In this document: positions 1 to 8,811 of the stretch, one piece after another
Position numbering within the stretch: position 1 is the stretch's first letter
Layout: the number at the start of each line of letters is the position of its first letter
NCBI RefSeq assembly: GCF_004769405.1
Contig: NZ_RQES01000016.1
Coordinates: 310,001 to 374,000 of the forward strand
Length of the DNA: 64,000 nucleotides
Source of the DNA: Leptospira selangorensis
Lineage (GTDB): Bacteria; Spirochaetota; Leptospiria; Leptospirales; Leptospiraceae
Direction of reading: 5' to 3'
The notes under the pieces: model-generated
Told to the model about the DNA's origin: nothing
Database searches by the model: none
The model's input: the letters and a program-made list of their open reading frames with translations, nothing else
Made by a program: the position numbers and the translations under genes

Positions 1-427
1 CCTTTCTATATTCCACGGATCTGGAGCGAAGATTACTTACGGCAATCCTTAATTCGGGTAGTCCCTTTTTTCCTAAATTTTCGGTTAAGATCCTGTATTT
101 TTTTCTAAATAGATAATCTATTAAATATTTCTGATCTAAGAATGGTTTACCGAAAAGAGGATGAAATACTGATATCAATTTTTTACCTGCGAGTTCATAT
201 TTCCAGATAGAAAGTGTATGATCTCCGGAGACCGGTTCAGGATCGGGAGTGGTTGCGTAATATGCCGCGCAACAGGCTCCGGAAGAAACAGCCAGGACCA
301 GATCGAAATTTTTGGCAGGTAGAATACAATTCAAAGAATGTAAAACTCCTCCCGCAAATGCTCCTTTCATTCCTCCTCCTTCTACCAATAGTGCTCGCTT
401 TCCTTTTTTTGCTTTAGGAAGTTCCAT
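1..427 (-). CDS. Patatin-like phospholipase, 5' part (cut by window start)
   Basis: Reading leftward from an ATG at 427 gives an open frame of about 142 codons that runs off the window, so only the N-terminal part is seen. An AAAGGAGA ribosome site lies just upstream of the start. Residues 16-28 contain the glycine-rich oxyanion-hole motif GGGMKGAFAGGVL of patatin-like phospholipases, and about residue 48 has the nucleophile elbow AVSSGAC. The elbow is unusual: the first glycine of G-x-S-x-G is alanine. The family hydrolyses acyl esters of phospholipids; there is no signal peptide, so a cytoplasmic or inner-face location is likely. The gene diverges from the flavoprotein operon at 638. The catalytic aspartate lies outside the window. 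Confidence 0.85.
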   Translation of the reverse strand, partial: MELPKAKKGKRALLVEGGGMKGAFAGGVLHSLNCILPAKNFDLVLAVSSGACCAAYYATTPDPEPVSGDHTLSIWKYELAGKKLISVFHPLFGKPFLDQKYLIDYLFRKKYRILTENLGKKGLPELRIAVSNLRSRSVEYRK

Positions 428-637
428 AAATTCTCCTTTGAACGAAACTTAGAAATTTATTCTTCGTTTCCATTTACAGAAGATATGAGATCATCTCTTT
501 CGAAAAGGTTGCAAATTCAAGATGACTCCAAGGTTAAGAAATTCGTTTCAACGTATTAAACATGATAAATGTTAATGCGCACATTGATATCGATCAATTG
601 CGTCGGAAAGATTTTCAGTTAAAATTATATTCTGAAA
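428..637. other. Divergent intergenic region
   Basis: About 210 bases, AT-rich, between the patatin-like gene (minus) and the flavoprotein operon (plus). Apart from the FNR-type dyad listed separately I see no gene or terminator. It must hold promoters for both directions. Confidence 0.6.
584..597. promoter_or_regulatory. FNR/DNR-type box
   Basis: TTGATATCGATCAA matches the textbook FNR consensus TTGAT-N4-ATCAA exactly. It ends about 40 bases before the flavoprotein start at 638. Three further dyads of the same form lie before the nos, copper-protein and nnrS units in this window. The likely binder is the Crp/Fnr regulator at 4544-5167, whose recognition helix carries E-x-x-S-R. Binding is inferred. 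Confidence 0.7.
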
Positions 638-2266
638 ATGGAAGAGAAGAAAAAAGAAAAAACATCCTTATCCACCGAAGTTTTAGTGATCGGAGCAGGT
701 CTCGCAGGGATCGTTATCGCTTTGGATCTATTAGATGCTGGAAAGAAAGTGATCTTGGTAGATCGTGATTCTGAGGATCGATTGGGTGGTCTTGCTCGAC
801 TTTCTTTCGGAGGTATCTTTATGGTAGATACTCCGATCCAAAGATGGAACGGAATACAGGATAGTATTTCTTTGGCTCTTTCCGATTGGAATTCTACCGC
901 TGAATTTTCGAAAGGAGATACGTTCCCAAAACTTTGGGCTCAAGAATACGTTAACCGATCTTTAGAGGATATATTCTATTATTTGAAGGGAAAATCCGTC
1001 GGTTTTTTTCCGGTCGTACATTGGGTGGAAAGAGGAATGTTCAAACCGGGGAATAGTGTTCCTAGGTTCCATATGGTTTGGGGAACGGGAGATGGTCTTA
1101 TCTCCGCATTAAAGAAAAACTTATACTCCCATAAAAATCTGAATAAACTTCGCTTTCTATTTAAAACTCGAGCCAAGGAACTGATCCGTTCCGGAAAAAA
1201 GATCCAAGGTTGTATTGCGGAATCTGAAACGGATGGAAGAAGATACGAGATCTTCGCAGAACATACCGTGCTCGCTAGCGGTGGAATCGCAGGAGACATG
1301 AAGAAGATCAGGAAACATTGGCCCAAATCCCTTGGCAAGCCCCCGGAGATCATTCTGAACGGTTCTCATAAATATGCGATCGGAGATCTTCATACTGCTT
1401 CCGCTAAGATAGGAGCGAATCTAACTCATCTAGATAAGATGTGGAATTATGCGGCAGGTGTTCATCATCCTGATCCAAAATGGGAAGGAGAAGGACTCAG
1501 TCTTGTTCCTCCTAAATCTGCTCTATGGCTGGATTCAAAAGGAGAAAGGATAGGACCGATTCCTTTGGTCACCGGCTTTGATACTCGTTATCTTGTAGAA
1601 AGGATCTGTGCTCAAGAAGAGAAATTTTCATGGCAGATCATGAATTGGAAGATTGCAGTCAAAGAACTTGCAGTTTCAGGTTCTGAATTTAACGACTCGA
1701 TCCGCAATAAGGACTTTTTAGGATTTTTGAAAACGGTATTTTTCGGGAACGAACCTTTCGTAAAAAAGATCAGTTCCGAATGTCCGGATTTCGTAGTGGC
1801 AAATTCAATTTCAGAACTTGCAGAAGGAATGAACCAACTGAATGAAGATCGTTCTATCAATGCAGAAAGATTGGAAAGAACAATCTTGGAATACGATGAG
1901 ATGATTGAAAGAGGAGAAACATTCCATAACGACGATCAACTCAGAAGGATCACTCAACTTCGTAATTATAGAGGAGATCGTGCTAGGACTTGTAAGTTCC
2001 AAAAGATCTTAGATCGAAAAGCGATGCCTCTAATTGCGATACGTGAATTTATCCTAACTCGAAAATCTATGGGAGGGATCCAAACCGACTTAAGATCCAG
2101 AGTTTTGGATCCCAGAGGAAATCCTATAGAAGGTCTGTATGCAGTGGGAGAAGCAGCCGGTTTCGGCGGCGGAGGTATCCACGGCAAAGGCGCTTTAGAA
2201 GGTACCTTCTTAGGAAGTTGTATACTTACCTCCAGAATAGCCGCTCGTTCTATTATAAAACCATAA
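638..2266 (+). CDS. FAD-dependent dehydrogenase (fumarate reductase flavoprotein/ketosteroid dehydrogenase-like)
   Basis: 542 residues. An N-terminal Rossmann fold has GAGLAG at residues 19-24, followed by an acidic strand end (VDRD) for FAD ribose. The C-terminus has the FAD-closing segment GLYAVGEAAGFGGGGIHG near residue 505, as in FAD-binding dehydrogenases of the FAD_binding_2 family that reduce or oxidise C-C bonds. The substrate is not identifiable. No signal peptide, so it is probably cytoplasmic. It is first in an apparent operon with the ThDP enzyme (16 bases downstream) and a CopD-like protein. The start has no clear Shine-Dalgarno and lies close to the FNR-type box at 584-597, so the transcript may have a very short leader or the true start may be slightly further in. 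Confidence 0.8.
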   Translation: MEEKKKEKTSLSTEVLVIGAGLAGIVIALDLLDAGKKVILVDRDSEDRLGGLARLSFGGIFMVDTPIQRWNGIQDSISLALSDWNSTAEFSKGDTFPKLWAQEYVNRSLEDIFYYLKGKSVGFFPVVHWVERGMFKPGNSVPRFHMVWGTGDGLISALKKNLYSHKNLNKLRFLFKTRAKELIRSGKKIQGCIAESETDGRRYEIFAEHTVLASGGIAGDMKKIRKHWPKSLGKPPEIILNGSHKYAIGDLHTASAKIGANLTHLDKMWNYAAGVHHPDPKWEGEGLSLVPPKSALWLDSKGERIGPIPLVTGFDTRYLVERICAQEEKFSWQIMNWKIAVKELAVSGSEFNDSIRNKDFLGFLKTVFFGNEPFVKKISSECPDFVVANSISELAEGMNQLNEDRSINAERLERTILEYDEMIERGETFHNDDQLRRITQLRNYRGDRARTCKFQKILDRKAMPLIAIREFILTRKSMGGIQTDLRSRVLDPRGNPIEGLYAVGEAAGFGGGGIHGKGALEGTFLGSCILTSRIAARSIIKP

Positions 2267-2282
2267 ATTACTAGGAATCATT

Positions 2283-4016
2283 ATGAAAAAGACAGGTGCA
2301 GAATTGATCGTATATGCCTTGGAACAGATCGGAGTGAAATTCACTTTCGGGATACCTGGAGTTCATAATACGGAACTATACGATGAATTGAATATATCTA
2401 AGGATATTACTCCCTATTTAGTAACCCATGAATGTGGGGCTGCGTTTATGGCGGACGCGATTAGTAGAACTTCCGAATCTATAGGTACTTTAGTGATCGT
2501 TCCAGCTGCAGGTGCGACTCATGCATTGAGCGGAATTGGAGAAGCATACTTAGATGGAATTCCGATGCTAATTATCTCAGGCGGAGTAAGAACGGACACG
2601 GGGAAAAAATTCCAATTACATCAAATGGATCAGTCTGGTTTTTTAAAAGGCATCACTAAAAAATTCTTTAGAGTAGAAACCCATGAAGACATTATCCCGA
2701 TCATATTTGAAGCCTATGAGATAGCAACAGAAGATGAGGCAGGCCCTGTTTTTATAGAAATTCCGGTAAACATACAATTGTTTTCAGGAAAAGTTTCTTA
2801 TATTCCAACATTTACACCTGAAAGGAATGTATGGAAGATCAATGAGGCAGCATTAGAAAAATCATATAATCTTCTGAAGAGTTCCTCGCATCCTGGGATT
2901 TTTGCAGGTTGGGGAGCAAGAGAAGCAACGAAAGAATTGATCGAACTTGCAGAACTTATAGGCGCTCCTGTTGCAACTACCTTGCAAGGATTAAGCGTGT
3001 TTCCTGGGAATCATCCACTTCATACTGGAATGGGATTTGGTCCTTATTCCGTTCCGGCAGGAGAAGCCGCTTTTGAAAATTGCGATTGTCTATTAGCAAT
3101 CGGAACAAGATTTTCAGAAATCCCTACCGGAAGTTTTAGCATGAAGGTCCCTGAAAATTTGATCCATATAGATGTGAATCCGGATGTATTCTCCAAAAAC
3201 TATCCTGCAAAATTCGAATTAGAAGGAGACGCCAAACATATATTAGGTGCAATTATTGAAAAATTCAAGAAGGACGGAGTTCAGAAAAAAGGATCCGAGA
3301 AAATGAAGGATCTAATTCTGAAAAAGAAAAAAGAATACGAAACAGAATGGGAAAAACATTCCGTTCCGGATAAAGTGAATCCTTCTATCTTCTTTCGTGA
3401 ATTGAGAAAACAAATGAAAGAAGAAGATATCCTAGTTGTGGACGACGGGAATCACACTTTCTTAGCTGCCGAACTATTTCCGGCAATACGCCCTAAAACA
3501 TTTATCTCTCCTAGTGATTTTAACTCTATGGGGTATTGTGTTCCCGCTTCTATAGGAGCTAAGATTGCAAACCCGGATCGGAATGTTGTGGGTATTGTAG
3601 GAGATGGTGCATTTCTAATGACCGGGTTGGAGTTACTCACCGCCAGTACGAATTCCGTAGGTGTAGTAATTTGTGTATTTTACGATGGAGAACTAAGCCA
3701 GATCTCCCAAGGCCAGCAAATTCCTTATTCTCGTAAAACTTGCACAATACTAGGCGAGTTACAATTGGAAGGGATAGCCCAAGGAACTGGAGCCGCATAT
3801 CTTTCTCTGGAATCCAATGAGAATATAGACTCCGTATTAAAACAGGCGTTCCGTATCTCAGACGAGGGTAGACCTGTTATTGTGGATATAAAGATAGATT
3901 ATTCCAAAGCGACCAGATTCACTAAAGGAGTGGTCCAGGCAAATTTGGGAAGATTTCCTTTGGGAGAAAAATTCAGATTTATTGGTCGCGCTCTTTGGAG
4001 AAAATTGACCGGCTAA
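2283..4016 (+). CDS. Thiamine diphosphate-dependent enzyme, acetolactate synthase-like
   Basis: 577 residues with the three-domain layout of the acetohydroxyacid synthase/benzoylformate decarboxylase family. The cofactor-activating glutamate is residue 50 in THECGAAFMAD. The central domain spans about residues 190-325. The ThDP/Mg motif starts at GDGAFLMTG near residue 440. The usual second metal asparagine pair after GDG is replaced by a Tyr-Asp-Gly segment, so the exact reaction is uncertain. It decarboxylates or ligates a 2-oxo acid by family analogy. There is no neighbouring ilvN or other branched-chain amino-acid gene, and it sits with a FAD dehydrogenase, so a catabolic or specialised role is more likely than valine biosynthesis. 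Weak AGGA site before the ATG. Confidence 0.8.
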   Translation: MKKTGAELIVYALEQIGVKFTFGIPGVHNTELYDELNISKDITPYLVTHECGAAFMADAISRTSESIGTLVIVPAAGATHALSGIGEAYLDGIPMLIISGGVRTDTGKKFQLHQMDQSGFLKGITKKFFRVETHEDIIPIIFEAYEIATEDEAGPVFIEIPVNIQLFSGKVSYIPTFTPERNVWKINEAALEKSYNLLKSSSHPGIFAGWGAREATKELIELAELIGAPVATTLQGLSVFPGNHPLHTGMGFGPYSVPAGEAAFENCDCLLAIGTRFSEIPTGSFSMKVPENLIHIDVNPDVFSKNYPAKFELEGDAKHILGAIIEKFKKDGVQKKGSEKMKDLILKKKKEYETEWEKHSVPDKVNPSIFFRELRKQMKEEDILVVDDGNHTFLAAELFPAIRPKTFISPSDFNSMGYCVPASIGAKIANPDRNVVGIVGDGAFLMTGLELLTASTNSVGVVICVFYDGELSQISQGQQIPYSRKTCTILGELQLEGIAQGTGAAYLSLESNENIDSVLKQAFRISDEGRPVIVDIKIDYSKATRFTKGVVQANLGRFPLGEKFRFIGRALWRKLTG

Positions 4017-4028
4017 AGTTTTCTTCGC

Positions 4029-4520
4029 ATGTATTTTATAGCTCTATTATTTCACTTTTTTGCGGCTGCCTTTTGGGTGGGTGGAATGCTATTCTTTGTG
4101 TTGATCTTTCGTCCGGTGTATAAGGATAAAGAGCTTTCGGATGTTAAAACTCTATTATTGCTTAAAATAGCATTACAATTCAGAAAACTTTCTTATTATG
4201 TATTTATAATATTGTTGTGCTCGGGTATCAGCATCGCTTATTTGAAGGGATATTTCGAGGTTTATTCCCAGATCTCCTATTGGCTATCTCCTCATGGAGC
4301 GGTCTTTCTTGTTAAAATGATCTTATTCCTTCTTCTCCTTTTAAGTTCTGTTCTTCACGATTTTTTGATCGGCCCAACTGCATTCAAGGATATGCAGAAT
4401 GGAGTTAGGTCGGATAGCCGTAGTCGAAAATATGCATCCATTTTTGGAAGGATCAACCTTCTGATCTCTTTGTTGATCGCAGTATTGGGGCTTGCGTATT
4501 CGAGAGGTTTTACGTTTTAG
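4029..4520 (+). CDS. CopD-like four-helix membrane protein
   Basis: 163 residues with four predicted membrane helices (about 3-25, 55-72, 88-108, 138-158). The first helix carries HFFAAAFWVGGMLFF, the His/Trp-Gly-Gly pattern of CopD-domain and related small heme or copper membrane proteins. A histidine in the third loop/helix (LHDFLIGP) could be a further ligand. It starts 12 bases after the ThDP enzyme and ends shortly before the convergent Crp/Fnr gene. CopD proteins are linked to copper uptake, but in this short form a cytochrome-like role is equally possible. The family is assigned on pattern only. Confidence 0.65.
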   Translation: MYFIALLFHFFAAAFWVGGMLFFVLIFRPVYKDKELSDVKTLLLLKIALQFRKLSYYVFIILLCSGISIAYLKGYFEVYSQISYWLSPHGAVFLVKMILFLLLLLSSVLHDFLIGPTAFKDMQNGVRSDSRSRKYASIFGRINLLISLLIAVLGLAYSRGFTF

Positions 4521-4543
4521 CGGACCTTCTACCCGAATACGTA

Positions 4544-5167
4544 TTAGAAGTAATTTTTTAATTCTTCTTTTTTTAAAACTTCTATCAAGCCTCTTTCCGG
4601 GTTTATAATTCCTTTATCTTTGAGTTGTTTGAGTGTTCTTGAAAAAGTTTCAGGCCTTAGGGCGAGCATAGAAGCGATCTGAGAATGTGCAAGTGTTGCT
4701 TGGTTCTCAGGAAGATAATATAGAAAGTGAGCCACTCTTTGCAAGGAATCCATAGTCATTCCACGATTAATAGAAAGATTTAGAGCTTGGATCTTAGTGA
4801 ACAAAGATTGGATCAAAAGATGATTTAAGGGGATATCCGTTTTTATTCTTTCATGTAACTCTTTAAAAGGAAGAGAAAGGACCGCTCCATCTGTTACGAA
4901 TCTGCCTGAGGCAGGAAAAGGGATCCCGTTTATAAGTGCTAGTTCTGCGACCATGGAAACCGGATTAAAAAAATTCAAAGTGATCTCATTGGAACTGGAA
5001 TCATATTTAAATATCTGTAGTTTACCTTCTATAAGAAGATGTAAACAATCCGTTTCATCGCCTTGATGAAATAAGAATTCGTCTTTTTTTAGGATACGTT
5101 TCCTTCCACCTGAAAAGATAGATAACATCTCTTCTTCGGATATTTCATCGAAGATCATTAGTCCCAT
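4544..5167 (-). CDS. Crp/Fnr-family regulator (DNR/NNR-like)
   Basis: 207 residues from the ATG at 5167 (MGLMIFDE). An upstream alternative start at 5290 would add 41 atypical residues and overlap the palindrome at 5277-5290, so the shorter form is preferred. A cyclic-nucleotide-fold domain comes first (FLFHQGDETDCLHLLIEGKL), then a long dimer helix and a C-terminal winged helix with LAHSQIASMLALRPETFSRTL. The recognition helix has E-x-x-S-R, the FNR-type signature for TTGAT half-sites. The N-terminal cysteine cluster of FNR is absent, so it is not an O2-sensing FNR; the DNR/NNR group that answers to NO is the better fit. It is divergent from the nos cluster. Confidence 0.85.
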   Translation of the reverse strand: MGLMIFDEISEEEMLSIFSGGRKRILKKDEFLFHQGDETDCLHLLIEGKLQIFKYDSSSNEITLNFFNPVSMVAELALINGIPFPASGRFVTDGAVLSLPFKELHERIKTDIPLNHLLIQSLFTKIQALNLSINRGMTMDSLQRVAHFLYYLPENQATLAHSQIASMLALRPETFSRTLKQLKDKGIINPERGLIEVLKKEELKNYF

Positions 5168-5276
5168 ATATTTCTCATTATCATTCGATTCTTTTCTACA
5201 TGTTTTGACGATCTGAAAACGATTCGGTCCATCTTTCGACCGTATGACAATTATCATCCGTGGCTTTTTAGGCAGA

Positions 5277-5290
5277 TTGACCCGGGTCAA
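5277..5290. promoter_or_regulatory. FNR/DNR-type box in the nos/regulator divergent region
   Basis: TTGACCCGGGTCAA is a perfect 14-base palindrome of the form TTGAC-N4-GTCAA. It lies about 90-105 bases before the cytochrome c start at 5382 and about 110 bases before the preferred regulator start at 5167. It could serve the nos operon, autoregulation, or both. Confidence 0.7.
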
Positions 5291-5381
5291 GGTGCTTCTT
5301 CTCCGAACGTAGTTAGATGAGTTGAAGTCCGGTCATAGGATCTGATCGCAGAAAACTAAAGATCCGGACTCTCGGGTGTTT

Positions 5382-5828
5382 ATGAAGATAATTAAGAATA
5401 TCATAAAATTCGGTAAGATCACTCCGGTACTGTTAGGTTTAATCGCTTTCTCTTTTTGCGGGAAAGAAAAACCGGCAGAAGCCGAGAGTTCTGTCGGTAG
5501 TAAGGGGATCGGGCCGATCACTTCTGTTACGTTAGGCGCATTGGACGAAGGGATGGCTCAAAAAGGGAAACAGAACTTCGAAACAAAATGTAGTGCCTGT
5601 CATAAATTCGAAGAGAAGGTCGTAGGACCTGCGTTAAAGGGAGTAACCGAGAGAAGAACTCCAGAGTGGATCATGAATATGATCTTGAATCCTATGGAGA
5701 TGACCCAAAAGGATCCGATCGCTCAAGAACTTCTCGCAGAACATCTAACTCAGATGACTTTCCAAAACGTACAAGAATCTGAGGCCAGAGAGATCTTGGA
5801 ATATCTTAGAAAAATGGATAAGAAATAA
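5382..5828 (+). CDS. Monoheme cytochrome c lipoprotein of the nos cluster
   Basis: 148 residues from the ATG at 5382 (a GTG at 5376 is also possible). A basic N-terminus and hydrophobic stretch end in AFSFC, a plausible spirochaetal lipobox, so the protein should be membrane-anchored in the periplasm. A single CSACH heme site is near residue 69, and methionines about 40-70 residues later (for example in HLTQMTF) could be the sixth ligand. It precedes nosZ by 12 bases. Clade II nos clusters commonly carry small c-type cytochromes thought to pass electrons to NosZ; here it would be the only dedicated donor, as no NosC pair, NosG or NosH is present. Confidence 0.85.
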   Translation: MKIIKNIIKFGKITPVLLGLIAFSFCGKEKPAEAESSVGSKGIGPITSVTLGALDEGMAQKGKQNFETKCSACHKFEEKVVGPALKGVTERRTPEWIMNMILNPMEMTQKDPIAQELLAEHLTQMTFQNVQESEAREILEYLRKMDKK

Positions 5829-5840
5829 GGGAGGAAGAAA

Positions 5841-7763
5841 ATGAAAATACACAAGTTCAGGAATCTTGTGCCTATCGGACTGATGGTCCTAATCAGTTTA
5901 GGGTACGGATGTAAGGGTGGGGCTGCAACTGCTGCTCTCGCTTCCGATGCGGCGAAGAGAGTGTATGTTGCGCCGGGAGAAAAGGACGAAGTTTACGCCT
6001 TCCTTTCCGGAGGATTCAGCGGTCAAATGTCGGTCTACGGAATTCCTTCTACACGTTTATTCAAGATCATTCCGGTCTTCTCTGTTTTTCCGGAGAACGG
6101 TTATGGATATGATGAAGAAACTAAGAACATGCTTAGAACTACTCATGGATATGTTCCTTGGGACGATAGTCATCATATAGAAGCGTCCATGACTGACGGA
6201 AAACAAGACGGTCGTTGGTTGTTCTTGAATGCAAACAATACTCCTAGACTTGCTCGGATCGATCTGAGATCTTTTGAAACCAAAGAGATCATTGAGATCC
6301 CGAACAGTGCGGGTAACCATGCTTCTCCTTTTGCTACGGAAAACACCGAGTATCTGATGGCGGCGACTAGGTTCTCTGTTCCAATACCTCAGGCAAGTGT
6401 TCCTATAGAAAATTTCTCTAAAGGAGATTTTAAAGGAACAGTTACTATGGTGAAGGTAGATCCTAAATCAGGAAGACTTTCTTTGGAACTCCAGATCCTT
6501 GTTCCCGGTTTCGATTACGATCTATCACATTGTGGAAAAGGGAAATCTCACGACTGGTGCTTCTTTACATCTTATAACTCTGAACAAGCATATAAGATGA
6601 TAGAAGTAGGAGCTTCTAAGAATGATAAGGATTATATCTTAGCATTCAACTGGGTTCGTGCTAAACAATGTTTGGATCAAGGAAAGGCGTCTAACTTCGG
6701 AGGAGAATATTATAGAAATTATCTTCCGGAGAATCAACCTGCGATTTCTGAAAAGTTAAGTGGAGTAAAAATGCTCCAACCTAAGGACTGTCCGGGAGTC
6801 ATGTATTATATGCCTACTCCTAAGAGTCCTCACGGAACGGACGTGGATCCTACCGGAGAATATATAGTGGGTGGAGGAAAGCTCGCTACAGTGATTCCGG
6901 TTCACTCCTTCTCTAAACTTATGGATGTGAAGGACAAACCTGAACATAGATCCGGAATGATCATGGATATTCCGATCCTAAAATACGAATCCACTCTTGC
7001 TGGAGAAGTTAAGAAACCTTGTTTAGGTCCTTTACATACGGAGTTTGATGGAAAGGGGTATGCTTACACTTCTTGTTTCGTAAGTTCAGAAGTTGTAAAA
7101 TGGGAATTGGGAACCTGGGAAGTAGAACAACATCTTCCTGCTTATTATAGTGTTGGTCACCTTTCTATCGTAGGTGGAAGTTCCAAAGATCCGTATGGAA
7201 AATATCTGATCGCATTGAATAAGATCACTAAGGATAGATATCTTCCTGTAGGTATGGAATTACCTCAGAGTGCTCAGCTCTATGATATTTCAGGAGGTAA
7301 GGCAGAACTTCTTTCCGACTTCCCAACTGTAGGAGAGCCTCATTATTCTCAAATGATCCCTGCAAAACTTCTTATGGATAAGGCAGCGAAAATTTATCCA
7401 TTAGAAGAAAATAAACATCCATATGCGATCAAGAATGAGAAGGATGCGAGAGTTGTTCGTGAAGGAAATACTGTCCGTGTTTATATGACACAGATACGTT
7501 CTCACTTTAAACCGGACACTATCGAGGTGAGAAGTGGAGATACCGTCTTCTTCCATGTGACTAACTTGGAACAAGACTTTGATATTCCGCACGGTTTCGC
7601 TGTGGGTGGGGCGCCGGAGATGCCTAACCTTCTGATCATGCCGGGACAGACCAGGACTTTCAAATGGAAAGCACCTAAGCCTGGAATATATCCGTTCTAC
7701 TGCACGGATTTCTGTTCAGCTCTTCACCAAGAAATGCAGCAGTACATAAGGGTGCTTCCTTAA
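5841..7763 (+). CDS. nosZ: Nitrous-oxide reductase, clade II (Sec-dependent)
   Basis: 640 residues. It reduces N2O to N2 in the periplasm with a CuA electron-entry site and a tetranuclear CuZ centre. The seven-bladed propeller includes DDSHHIEAS near residue 110, the D-x-H-H-x-H-like CuZ histidine motif, with further histidines at LSHC, SPHGTD and EPHYSQ. The C-terminal cupredoxin domain ends with CTDFCSALHQEM near residues 620-631, the complete CuA ligand set. The N-terminus is a Sec signal with a lipobox-like LGYGC and no twin-arginine motif, which marks clade II. GGAGG lies 10 bases before the ATG. It is followed directly by membrane protein, nosL, nosD, nosF and nosY genes. Confidence 0.97.
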   Translation: MKIHKFRNLVPIGLMVLISLGYGCKGGAATAALASDAAKRVYVAPGEKDEVYAFLSGGFSGQMSVYGIPSTRLFKIIPVFSVFPENGYGYDEETKNMLRTTHGYVPWDDSHHIEASMTDGKQDGRWLFLNANNTPRLARIDLRSFETKEIIEIPNSAGNHASPFATENTEYLMAATRFSVPIPQASVPIENFSKGDFKGTVTMVKVDPKSGRLSLELQILVPGFDYDLSHCGKGKSHDWCFFTSYNSEQAYKMIEVGASKNDKDYILAFNWVRAKQCLDQGKASNFGGEYYRNYLPENQPAISEKLSGVKMLQPKDCPGVMYYMPTPKSPHGTDVDPTGEYIVGGGKLATVIPVHSFSKLMDVKDKPEHRSGMIMDIPILKYESTLAGEVKKPCLGPLHTEFDGKGYAYTSCFVSSEVVKWELGTWEVEQHLPAYYSVGHLSIVGGSSKDPYGKYLIALNKITKDRYLPVGMELPQSAQLYDISGGKAELLSDFPTVGEPHYSQMIPAKLLMDKAAKIYPLEENKHPYAIKNEKDARVVREGNTVRVYMTQIRSHFKPDTIEVRSGDTVFFHVTNLEQDFDIPHGFAVGGAPEMPNLLIMPGQTRTFKWKAPKPGIYPFYCTDFCSALHQEMQQYIRVLP

Positions 7764-7775
7764 ACGAGGGATCTT

Positions 7776-8384
7776 ATGCAGGAACTTCTCTTAAAGAAGA
7801 TCTCCAAAATGAACCGGCTCCTAATTTTAGGAGTCGGTCTTTTGTTTGTATCAGTTTATTTTTTGCCTATCTGGCATATATCTTTGGCCGCTCCTCAGTA
7901 TCCGGAAGGTTTAGGAATGAAGATCTGGATCGATAAGATTACAGGTTCGTCTACTTACGATCTTCAGAATATTAATTTATTAAATCATTATATAGGAATG
8001 CATGAGATCGTTTCGGAATCCGTTCCGGAATTATTATTTATGCCCTATGTTTTGGGATTTTTGATCTTTGGAGCATTCGTGACATTTATTCATCCTAGAG
8101 TATATCTAATCGTTTTGGGAATTCTTAATATAGTAATATTGGGGATCCTGGGCATGTATGATTTCTGGAGATGGGAATATAATTACGGTCATAATCTAAA
8201 TCCGGAAGCTCCGATCGTGGTTCCGGGGATGGCTTACCAACCTCCACTTTTGGGATGTAAGGAGATGTTGAATATCACTGCTTGCAGTTTCCCTTCTTGG
8301 GGAGGGATCATTCTATTTCTCTCTCTTGGAATTCTCATTTGGGTGATATGGGATGAAAGGAGAAGGGTATATGTTCCAAAATAG
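7776..8384 (+). CDS. Nos-cluster integral membrane protein (NosB-like position)
   Basis: 202 residues with four likely membrane helices (about 15-33, 85-105, 108-128, 175-195) and two periplasmic loops. The first loop has conserved-looking HYIGMHEIV; the second holds two cysteines and several prolines. It lies between nosZ and nosL, where clade II clusters of epsilonproteobacteria and Bacteroidetes have a poorly understood hydrophobic protein (called NosB in Wolinella). I rely on position and topology rather than clear sequence recognition. A role in electron transfer or NosZ maturation is inferred. The last 14 bases overlap the preferred start of nosL. Confidence 0.65.
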   Translation: MQELLLKKISKMNRLLILGVGLLFVSVYFLPIWHISLAAPQYPEGLGMKIWIDKITGSSTYDLQNINLLNHYIGMHEIVSESVPELLFMPYVLGFLIFGAFVTFIHPRVYLIVLGILNIVILGILGMYDFWRWEYNYGHNLNPEAPIVVPGMAYQPPLLGCKEMLNITACSFPSWGGIILFLSLGILIWVIWDERRRVYVPK

Positions 8385-8811
8385 ATCCGGTTTTCCGGTG
8401 ATCATTTTGCTCTTGGTAGTATCGGTTTCGGTTTTCTGTTCCAAAAGAGAACCGATCCTTCCCGAATTCGGAAGAGAACTTTGTGCTCATTGTTCCATGG
8501 CAATAGTAGATAAACGTTTCCATGCTCAGTTATTAACCGAAAAGGGAAGAAGATACTATTTTGATTCCATAGAATGTTCTCACTCTTTCGAAAAATCCGC
8601 AAGATATTCTTCCGGATCCGTATGGTTCGCAGATTTTGAAAATCCGGATCATATGATCTCCGAAGATATGGCGGTGCTCGTCAATTCTTCGGAACTACGT
8701 TCTCCTATGGGGGAAGGGCTTGCGGCATTCTCCTCTATGGAACGAGCAAAAGGTTTTCTGAATACTCATAAAGGCTCTATCTGGAGTCGAAACAATGAAA
8801 AAGATCATTGA
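8371..8811 (+). CDS. nosL: NosL copper-binding lipoprotein
   Basis: 146 residues from the ATG at 8371, chosen because AAGGAG sits about 8 bases upstream; an upstream in-frame ATG at 8353 would destroy this spacing. The lipobox SVSVFC ends at Cys23. The NosL copper motif CAHCSM is at residues 38-43, followed by DKRFHAQLL. NosL delivers Cu(I) to apo-NosZ for CuZ assembly, anchored at the membrane. It overlaps the preceding membrane-protein gene by 14 bases and nosD by 17 bases, so translation is coupled. Confidence 0.93.
   Translation: MFQNRSGFPVIILLLVVSVSVFCSKREPILPEFGRELCAHCSMAIVDKRFHAQLLTEKGRRYYFDSIECSHSFEKSARYSSGSVWFADFENPDHMISEDMAVLVNSSELRSPMGEGLAAFSSMERAKGFLNTHKGSIWSRNNEKDH

Noticed and set aside
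562..768. Short open frame starting at 562 ahead of the flavoprotein
   Set aside because: It would contain the FNR-type box and overlaps the flavoprotein in another frame; product is highly charged low-complexity sequence.
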